NCBI RefSeq assembly: GCF_037975245.1
Contig: NC_092563.1
Location: 26,476,960 to 26,540,959 of the forward strand
Origin: Apostichopus japonicus
Taxonomy: Eukaryota > Echinodermata > Holothuroidea > Aspidochirotida > Stichopodidae
Reading direction: 5' to 3'
Length of the DNA stretch: 64,000 nucleotides
Below the pieces are notes generated by a model. That model did no database searches, was not told the DNA's origin, and saw nothing but the letters and a program-made list of their open reading frames with translations. Made by a program: the position numbers and the translations under genes. This document shows positions 55,850-64,000 of the stretch, piece by piece (position 1 is the stretch's first letter; the number at the start of each line of letters is the position of its first letter).

Positions 55850-58800
55850 GTAAGTAATCGTGTGGCTCTTCTCTATCTTAGGTCTACTTAATTTCTGATG
55901 AGTTAACGGCCTATAGCCTAGGCTACCTAAGACATTATTTAGTGGAAGTGGTATATGTACACAAAACAATGGTAGTCCGTGTCATTGTTTGCAATACTGA
56001 GAACGATTTTATGTGTGAATAGGAAATAACTTGCTCCCGTTTTTCGACTCTTACATACCTTTCACTAGGTTTCAGTCGAAAGATAAACTAGGCTAGAATG
56101 TCATCTATCAACGTGGCTAGACCGAGTTTGACATTTTTATTAGTTTGACATTATATGAATGTTTTTAAATGTCATAAAAAGTAATGTCATTAAATGTCAT
56201 TAATGTCATCAAGTTTGACATTATTTAATGAGCATTACTATGATTATTTCAAATGTTTTAGAACTATGATAACTTAAGTTAGGCCATGCAATTACCAAGC
56301 CTTTGGTATTAAATGTCTTTTATTGGCTGTTGCCTTTACCTGTGTGTTGTTTTGTTTTTTTGTTTTTCAGACAAATGATTGCTGTATAATTTAGAGGCCA
56401 ACTTAGGCTTAGTCTACAGAATGAAATTTATGAATGATCAAGAATAAAATCTCTGGAAAATTTTGGTTGGATTTTTTGTGTGTATTAAATACTTACTGCA
56501 GAATTGTAACATTACGTGGTCATCATTTTTGGTTTCTCTCAGGGGGAAAACGAGACGAAAAGCTGATTCTACCCATAAACTCATCCATTAGTGCAACATT
56601 ACATGTTGACCAAATGTGTACAACAACAACTGTTGCAGCAAGCAGAGATTTTTGTAAGGACAGAATATGGCTGAATGGAAGGTTAGGTTTGATTTCATCT
56701 TTTGTTGTAGAGCAATGAATTTTCTTTTCTAATTGTGTCATTCTACTGGAGTCTGTATATGCTGGTTTTATGAATAAGGTTAATGCCACCTGCAATATCA
56801 TACATATGACATAAACTGGCAGCATTATAGCATAACAGATATTGAATTCATTGAGAAGCCTTCTTATCACAACATCAGTACTACATTCATACTTTATTCA
56901 TCAGTACTATATTCATAAGCGCTACGAGAATTATTTCATAGTTTGTTTGGCGCTATATAAAAATTATGTATGATTATTATTATCCCTTTGGAATGAGAAG
57001 ATAGTGTATTTCAAAATCCTGGCTAAAATTTGTATTTCATCAGTCAGATATTTTAGTGGATAAAACCATCTCTTTGGAAGAGTTTTGCAGAGTTATATAT
57101 TGAATGTTAACATTTCATTGTGTATAATATCGTACTGTCACACTAATCTGCAATGACAAAGGAAACACAGAAGGGTTTTTAAATAATTTAGTTCCTCACA
57201 TCCCATTTGCATTCTTTCCTTCCCTATGATATGAATTCCTGAAACTGAAATCTTCCCAAATTTTCAAAGTTTTTTATGTCAGAATGTTATGATTCATCAT
57301 TATGACTTGATTTCCTTTACTTGTGCATTAAAAAACTGGCATTTGCACTAAAATATATAAACTAGCAAAATGCCACTGCAAGTCTTTAATCTTCATGATT
57401 CAAAACCACAGAATCACCCTCATGTTGATATTATATATTGATTTATCTTGTCTGTACTAATTACTATCAATTGTCAACAGGAAATAGCTAATTGAATGTC
57501 TTCTTGACAGAAAGGTGACTGTACCAGCACATTTAAAATAAGATCCTGCCCCTTTGATATGTACAAATACACAGGGAATACATAAACCCATTGAGAACTT
57601 CAAGTAGTGCTTGCTTTTAGTGATGGCTTTAGGCAATGCTACTATATCAACTGATCATTGCAGCAAACTGGGTTTGATATTGATCAACTGAGACACATTT
57701 CCTCCAAATAATGGCTAGTTAGAGGTTACTCAATGACATAAAATTTAATAAAAGTGTTTGTGCAAAGGCAAATTTAAATGTGGTATCGACTATATGTATT
57801 AACTGTATAATACATCTTTTTTTTTCATAATCCTGGACCCTCTTGATTTATTCATAATCATAACATTTTTGAAGTATGTGATTGGTGCTCTTCCTTCCCC
57901 TACAAAAACAATAACCCATAATGACATGTAGTACAGTATTTATAACTTTAAGGTGATGTGTGGTGAACATTGCAAGATATGTGTAACTAAACATTCCTAT
58001 CAATAAAAGCTTTTGTACATTCGAATTGAGATTTTTCCTTCTTCAATCAGGGAGGAATCGATGGATAATCCAAGATTGCAAACAGTATTACGTAAAGGTC
58101 AGTATCATTTAGTACAAATAACTATGCAATTTTTTAAATTTTTTTAAAATTTTGTTTCTTATTGAAATGGAAAAATATGCACAGTAACTTCGCTAAATGC
58201 AATTGTTATGGTGGATGGGAAGCGTTTAGTTAATATAATTAGTAAGTAGGAAGATTCAAAAAAGATTTTTTTTTTTTTTAAATCAACTAGACTAAACATT
58301 TGTTTGTCCTTATGCCATGATGCCTATTTGAATTTTCCACAATGTCAAACAAAACACAAAACAAGAAATCTCCCTCCCATAGGACAGTATATAATCATGG
58401 CAGTTTTGAGTAAGTAATTTATGCATTCACCATTTCCCTTTTGCTGCACACGTGCTATAGCTGTGCTATATAAAGTTATATTAAGAGATGTACTGTTAGT
58501 CTGAGGTTTGTATAGAACAGTGTGACAAGTGGTGACCCCTGATATGGAATTTGTTTAGCTTGTAATGCACTGAGGTCCCTCTGCAAAAAAAAAGTCAAAT
58601 AAGTAACATACAGATCTTAAGTGTTGTTACATTTTGGAGAATGTAGAATCCCCTGGTTCTTTGCCTACAAGTTATAATTGGTATTGCGTGTCATCAGATG
58701 TTACGAGATGGGGTTTGAAGTTAGCAAACAGTTTCAAAGACCAAGGCTTTGCTCCATTCTTAATTCCAGTGGTGTCTTGGTTTACTGCTAATTGTTAGAT

Positions 58801-61800
58801 ATATCATCTAATGTAGTTTCCATTAACTTGTGCATGATAGAGAACTAGGGATTTACCCTCTTTGGGGGCAACCCAGATATGCTGTATCCCATTAAATAGG
58901 TTCTAGCCTAGTAGTCTTTGTGTTCTAAATCAAGTGAATTCCAGATTTGTAGTTGTAAATCTCTCACCATTATACAATAATAATATCTTTCTTCTTCCAC
59001 AGTCAAAGAGAGAGCATCCAATAAGTCTGAGCTGAAGGACTGTCACATTCATGTTTGCTCTGAAAATAACTTCCCAACAGCTGCTGGTTTGGCATCATCT
59101 GCTGCTGGATATGCATGTTTAGGTGAGTCGCAGTATGGTTGTAGCGTGTAAAGTATTCTCCTATGTAGGGGGTACACCTGTATGTAGTACTATAGGTAGC
59201 ATGGTAGGATGGGAGGTATACATCATGTTAATGTGTTCATGGCCGGTGTAGTACACAACTGCAGGTTGTATGGTAATTGAGTTACAATCATTGCCTAACA
59301 ATCTATCTTTAATGTAAATGTTGATTTACTAAGGTAGTATTAGGTAGTATTTGGGAGTGTAAACTACAGAGGCATATTACATGCTTACCAAGCTGTATAG
59401 CTTACAGTTCTATGTCATCAAGTCCCCAATTTTAAGTCTTCATTTTTTCTTATGTGTATTATGAAAATCAAAACTCATTATTCTTTGAGTGAAATTTTTC
59501 TGGGTCCGCAGTAAACTGACCCTGATACCCAGGGCCCTATCCCATCATCAGGCCTGCAAAGTGATAGTTGATATCTCATTGACTAAGTACTAAGATGCTT
59601 TTATTATGTACCAAGAATTAATTTATAATTGCAGATTTGTCTGAGTCAAATCAAGTATATTAACACCATTGATAATACAGACAAAGATTAACAAATATTG
59701 TAAACTACAAGATTAACAAAAAGATTAACAAATATTGTAAACTACTATCCACACTCACAGGAGCTGCCTCAAAATTCCTCCAAAAGAAAAGCACACGCCC
59801 CTTTGGTGTTTTGGAAAGTTTATCAAACCAGGAGAGACAGAAGTCACAAGCAATTTGTTTCAACTTTTGAACTTATCTTTAGACAAAATGTCACCTTTAA
59901 CAAACCTTTCTTTGACAGTTTCTGCTCTTACCAAGCTGTTCAATGTTCAGGGTAATGTAACAGACATTGCCAGGCTTGGATCAGGGAGTGCCTGCCGCAG
60001 CCTAGATGGGGGTTTCGTGGAATGGACGATGGGAGAGAAAGATTCTGGTGAGGATAGTACAGGAAAACAGATAGTAACAGAGGACCACTGGCCTGAAATG
60101 AGGATTATAATATTAGTGGTGAGTACTTTCACCTTTTTAACTTTCATGATGTAAAATAAAACCAGGTTCTTGGTCATAGTTATACTTTCTACCATGGCAT
60201 TCACTCCACCACATCACCCTTCCCCATCACTCATCCCCTCACCTTCCCTGCCCTCCTCTCCCTTGTGACCCCAGAGTGTAAACAGGAAGTTGGGCACAAA
60301 GAAGCTGTCAAGAGTTTCATTGCAACGCAAGGCTTGCATCAACAAATATTACCGCTCTGAAGTTTACTGAAATAAGTATTAACTACATTTTACATGCACT
60401 GTGTCATTTCACTACACAGGTCAGTGGGAAGAAGAAAGCCATTGGGAGTTCCAAAGGTATGTTACGTTCCACACAGACCAGCCCATTTCTCAAGCACCGA
60501 GCAGACAAAGTAGTACCAGATAATATGAAAAAGATGCAGGCAGCTATCAAAAGCAAAGACTTTCCGGCCTTTGCTGAGGTAACAATGAAGGTGAGTACTG
60601 TTTCAAGTACTCTGAGGAGTCTCTTATGAGTTTACCATAGCAACAGGGTTTACAATAGTCATGGTAGGCCTATTAAATAGACAGCTTAGGCTCCTTGTAA
60701 GTGTTTGTAATCTGTAATATGTTTACTGGGAATCATGGACCATACAAAGAGGTAGAGGATGTATCTTCCTGTCATGTAGCTAGCAGTATGATAATGAAAA
60801 AGTAGGGAGATTGAGCAAACCAGTGCAGGTTACTTACTGCAGTAGTGACATACATTTGTACCTCCATGTGAGTTTAAATTGAAAAGATGTGATTGAGTGA
60901 AAATACTAATTTGTTGATGTTGCCATGGCAATTGTATTGTGGTCTGAATCCTTTGAATCCTGTTAGTACTATTACAAAGAAAAGGCAAGAAGAAAGCAGT
61001 GGAATAGATGAGGTTGCTGTGAATAATGTTAAATATTTATAAGTCTGAATTTCTTTTCTGTTTACATGAAATGATCTTCTATGCATATTGAAATTGGTAT
61101 GTTGTTGGTGCAATATCATTCTGTATTGTTTTACCACAAGACACTGTAATGAGGCAAAAGTTCATCTTTGATAATGTTTATCTGTCACAATTATGGTGCT
61201 GCTGCTTTCTTACAAAAGTACTGTAACCCCCCTCCCCTTTTATCTCCCCTTGTTTCCCCTCTGTCACCCCTCTTCTCATAGCACTCTACCACCTTTTTTT
61301 CTCCTCACCTTTCTGTCTTTGTCCTTCTCTAGTTTATTCCCTACCTCCTTCCCTTAATCCTCTCTTTGTCCCTCTAATGTTTATCTTCTACCTCTCCTCT
61401 TCCCCTGCTGGTTTCCTTCTTCCTTCTCTCCATCCCTTGTCTACTAATCCCCTAACATCTATCTCTTTGTGTTCACTATGCTCACTAACCTGTTTGTATT
61501 CTGTGCATGTATTTGTCCCTTCTGTTACTGATACTTGTCATTCAGCCACTGAAGAAGATCATGCTAGGATCGAAACTTCAGACCCTCTTACATTTACACA
61601 TTCCCTTACGCAGGCTCATTAGTGGATAAGCAGTTTGCTAACAGATTTGTTTTACTTCGAAAAGTAAAACAAATCATATTCCTCTTTTTCGTGTCTGAAA
61701 TCGTTCACAGGAGAGCAACCAACTCCATTCTGTCTGCCAAGATACCTACCCACCGATATCATACATGAACGATACCTCCTGGTCTATTGTGAGGCTTGTA

Positions 61801-63424
61801 CATGCGTACAATGAATATAAAGGACAAATTAAAGTAAGCACTATCAAATCATTTTAAAAATATGTTTAATTCACCCTTCCCATAATAGCTCCACTGTAGA
61901 TCACATAGGCTTATAATGCATTTGTGTTTAAAAAGTCTTGCGAGGCCTTGGGAATCGACATGGATCATCAGAATTTGAATATAAATAACAACCTCAGTCC
62001 GGCATCTCTGCAATATGAATTTTCCATAATTTGTTCCTTCGTTCCTGTTCAGGGTCTACTTTTGGACTAATCACTTATAATGATAAAATTATTCTTAACA
62101 TGTGTGTATGGTTTTTTCTTTGTGTGTGTATGTGAGTTGGAAAAGGTGACAACTTGGCAACCAACAGTATTGTACAAGTCTTTGCAAATGCAGCTAAGGG
62201 TACAAAAGTATAAACTTCACCCTCTAGTGCTTCCCATTTATCCATGCAACATGAGTTTGCAACACATGCACCATTTTATCCTCTATGATTATCTGTGTTT
62301 TCATCTGGTATCTTAATACATTTGCTAGATTATTTGTGGCGGTCATTTTAATCTACTTTCTTTCCTTTCAGGTTGCTTATACATTCGATGCAGGTCCCAA
62401 TGCAGTACTCTACCTCCTGAAAGAAAGTGTTTCTGAAGTCCTTGCTTTCATAAATCATGTCTTCCCTCCTCCCAATAATCAGGAGAAACATTTATATTTT
62501 AAAGGTTTGCCATCGGAGAGTAACCATGAAGTGACAAAGGTGAGCTTTTAACGATGAATATCGTTTTGTGTCACAGTCTCCACAAATAATACTGCTTGAT
62601 CAATGTGACGTAAAATTACAGCGCTGGTGGTGGCCAAAAGTTGAAGTACTGGGACGAGGTGTCCCAAAATCAAAATAGCAAAAGCCCATAATGTATAAGT
62701 TGATAGTCTACATTTGATTATAGCCTTTGTTATGTGGCATTTCTGGTGCACCTTGCATGAGCTAATATTAATCAGCCCCTGGTTTTGGTTAGAAAATTTC
62801 CCTTACTTACACCAAGTAATTAAGATATAAGAAAAACACCTCAACAATAAGTTATCAACTACTTCAACTGCAGCCATACTTTTTGCTGTGATTTTCATAT
62901 TTAATGTTAGCAATGAAATCATAGAATTGCTTCCCATTTTGTGTGTAACTGAATCATGCACTACAGTATATTGAAGTGAGGAGACCATTGAAATGTGATA
63001 CCATGCAAGTACAGTGAATTAATCACTGAGTATTTGCCATTTGAAATGCAATATAATATTGTTTTTACTTATATTTTGTACTTCTTTGAAAATCACTTAT
63101 CTTGTCATGCATTGAGTATACAGTTCGGTCTTTAGAAGATCTCTTTGACCTAGTAAGTAATTGTAACAAGTCAAATAATATATTGAATTTGTCAATTATC
63201 TTGTAAAATCTTGTAGGTTGCAACCTAGTAAAGATGATTCAACATCTTTCGCTTCAATTTGACATTTACAGGCAACGTTGAATTCTGTTTTATCGATGGA
63301 GCCGCAACAGAATGCTGTGAAATACATAATTCATACCAAGGTTGGTCCTGGAGCTCAAGAGATTACCAATGAGGATGCATCGCTACTCGATGAAAATGGA
63401 CTGCCAAAATCTATGAAAAGCTAG
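55774..63424 (+). CDS. MVD: Mevalonate diphosphate decarboxylase (nine exons, complete)
   Basis: Cytosolic GHMP-family enzyme that converts mevalonate diphosphate to isopentenyl diphosphate using ATP, the last step of the classical mevalonate pathway. Exons 55774-55849, 56543-56681, 58051-58097, 59003-59122, 59919-60118, 60420-60590, 61711-61833, 62372-62539 and 63272-63424 total 1,197 bases, 398 residues plus stop; human MVD has 400. [15 protein letters not shown] (17-31) is the substrate loop, [11 protein letters not shown] follows, [17 protein letters not shown] is the ATP-binding glycine-rich loop, GSGSACRSL holds the essential Arg (154), and TFDAGPNAV holds the catalytic Asp (298). The start is fixed by an in-frame TAG at 55765-55767. 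All key residues are present, so the enzyme should be active. It supplies sterols and, if this is a holothurian, triterpenoid saponins. Confidence 0.97.
56543..56681 (+). CDS. MVD: MVD exon 2
   Basis: Completes [16 protein letters not shown] and ends DRIWLNG plus two bases of Arg. The donor GTTAGG is unusual but the frame continues. Confidence 0.95.
56912..56986 (+). mobile_element. SINE 3' tail fragment in MVD intron 2
   Basis: GGCGCTATATAAAAATTATG followed by ATTATTATTAT, the same tail type as the SINE ending near 29063. Confidence 0.55.
56987..58050. other. MVD intron 2, remainder
   Basis: AT-rich, nothing recognised. Confidence 0.5.
58051..58097 (+). CDS. MVD: MVD exon 3
   Basis: A 47-base exon giving [15 protein letters not shown], which aligns with EEDVGQPRLQACLRE of human MVD. 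Acceptor TTCAATCAG, donor GTCAGT. Confidence 0.92.
59003..59122 (+). CDS. MVD: MVD exon 4: ATP-binding loop
   Basis: Encodes [20 protein letters not shown] and AAGYACL, the GHMP glycine-rich loop. Donor GTGAGT. Confidence 0.96.
59919..60118 (+). CDS. MVD: MVD exon 5: essential Arg region
   Basis: Carries [19 protein letters not shown] and [11 protein letters not shown]. Human MVD has [14 protein letters not shown] here. Returns to phase 0. Confidence 0.96.
60420..60590 (+). CDS. MVD: MVD exon 6
   Basis: [28 protein letters not shown], and [12 protein letters not shown] at the end. Phase 0 on both sides. Confidence 0.96.
61549..61675 (+). other. Hammerhead-like core and palindrome in MVD intron 6
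   Basis: CTGAAGA (61549-61555), a GATC/GATC stem, and GAAA (61572-61575) recall the conserved core of hammerhead ribozymes carried by some retroelements. At 61644-61675 a perfect 14-bp inverted repeat, GATTTGTTTTACTT with a four-base loop, follows. Together they may be the end of a retroelement. Confidence 0.35.
61711..61833 (+). CDS. MVD: MVD exon 7
   Basis: [20 protein letters not shown] and then [11 protein letters not shown], the conserved substrate-side helices. Acceptor TTCACAG, donor GTAAGC. Confidence 0.96.
62372..62539 (+). CDS. MVD: MVD exon 8: catalytic Asp
   Basis: Begins [15 protein letters not shown], with the catalytic Asp. It is followed by a variable surface stretch. Donor GTGAGC. 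Confidence 0.96.
63272..63424 (+). CDS. MVD: MVD exon 9 and stop
   Basis: [16 protein letters not shown] matches the family's final strand. It ends GLPKSMKS and TAG at 63422-63424, in the usual place. Confidence 0.95.
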   Translation, partial: ATLNSVLSMEPQQNAVKYIIHTKVGPGAQEITNEDASLLDENGLPKSMKS

Positions 63425-64000
63425 CAGTCTTGAGAACAGTAGTGTACATGCAGTGGTTAAAGGAGGGGTCTTAGTGGGTTGATTGTGGCCTATGTTAGAG
63501 GGGGAAGGGGAGGAGGGTGGGGGGGGAGGTGCCTGATTAAGATAACATTCAAGGTACAACTTGTGCAATAAATACTGGCTAAAGAGGCTTTAAACTCATT
63601 TTGTTAAGAAGTTCTCAGGGGGAACTTAACTCCAGTTTTGTGTGTATATGAAAACGGAAGTGAGAATAATGAATTGATTGAGTTGGGGAGTAACTTCATG
63701 TACAATGTTTGTCATTGCACTATGTTAGATAGACAAGTCAAACAGTATAATCTGTATTGGGTATAATGATAGAACAAAATGTAAAGTTGGAGCAGATTCT
63801 ACATTTGTATCAAAGGTTTATTGAAGAATATTTTATGACATCAAAGAACAATAATCCTTAAACAATATGGCCTTTATTAAATTATCATCCTTACCATAGT
63901 CTGAATGGAAACAAACACAACTTGACAAGTGATTGACTGCAAACCACAAAGTTGGATGGTTTGGAACAGTAAGTAGATTGTTACAGAATATTGTCCTGAT
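63425..64000 (+). other. MVD 3' UTR and downstream flank
   Basis: AATAAA at 63567-63572 is a likely poly(A) signal. No further gene is seen to the window end. Confidence 0.45.

Overview
The window is animal nuclear DNA. It has split genes with GT-AG introns, tRNA-derived SINEs, a decayed LINE, many short inverted-repeat transposons, long (AT)n tracts and frequent G/C homopolymer runs. Protein content suggests a marine deuterostome, probably an echinoderm: a many-module HYR (hyalin repeat) protein and a foldback element resembling sea urchin TU elements. I cannot name the species from sequence alone. There are no bacterial features.

Layout. (1) 1-15262, plus strand: the 3' part of an RPGRIP1L-like ciliary transition-zone gene. 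Nineteen coding exons join in one frame to give 910 residues and a stop at 14230-14232. Its introns hold three minisatellites (674-1480, 5690-6430, 13125-14035). At two places the exon end with its splice donor has been copied into the intron. (2) 16828-38393, minus strand, tail-to-tail with the first gene: a complete 12-exon gene for a 974-residue single-pass membrane protein. It has a signal peptide, eight HYR-like modules, a short EGF-like module, one transmembrane helix and a 200-residue tail rich in tyrosine and proline motifs. Every intron is phase 1. Its introns are full of mobile elements: a 771-bp TU-like foldback, hAT-like MITEs, two SINEs and a LINE remnant. (3) 38394-44567: intergenic, with repeats. 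(4) 44568-45430, plus strand: a sepiapterin reductase reading frame without large introns. Its frame is broken at one point by 11 bases that look like a splice donor fused to an acceptor. (5) 45957-50260: a candidate 4.3-kb composite element with CACTGAAAA inverted ends. (6) 50261-55773: intergenic. (7) 55774-63424, plus strand: a complete nine-exon mevalonate diphosphate decarboxylase (398 residues).

The genes do not form an operon or one pathway. RPGRIP1L is a ciliary scaffold, the HYR protein is a likely cell-surface receptor or adhesion protein, SPR makes tetrahydrobiopterin, and MVD makes isopentenyl diphosphate for sterols and other isoprenoids. The gene models rest on splice sites read by eye, but all junctions keep frame and the total lengths fit the families. 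The strongest items for follow-up are the HYR receptor with its signalling-type tail, the exon-donor-derived minisatellite, the TU-like foldback with target-site duplication, the 4.3-kb composite element, and the 11-base break in SPR.
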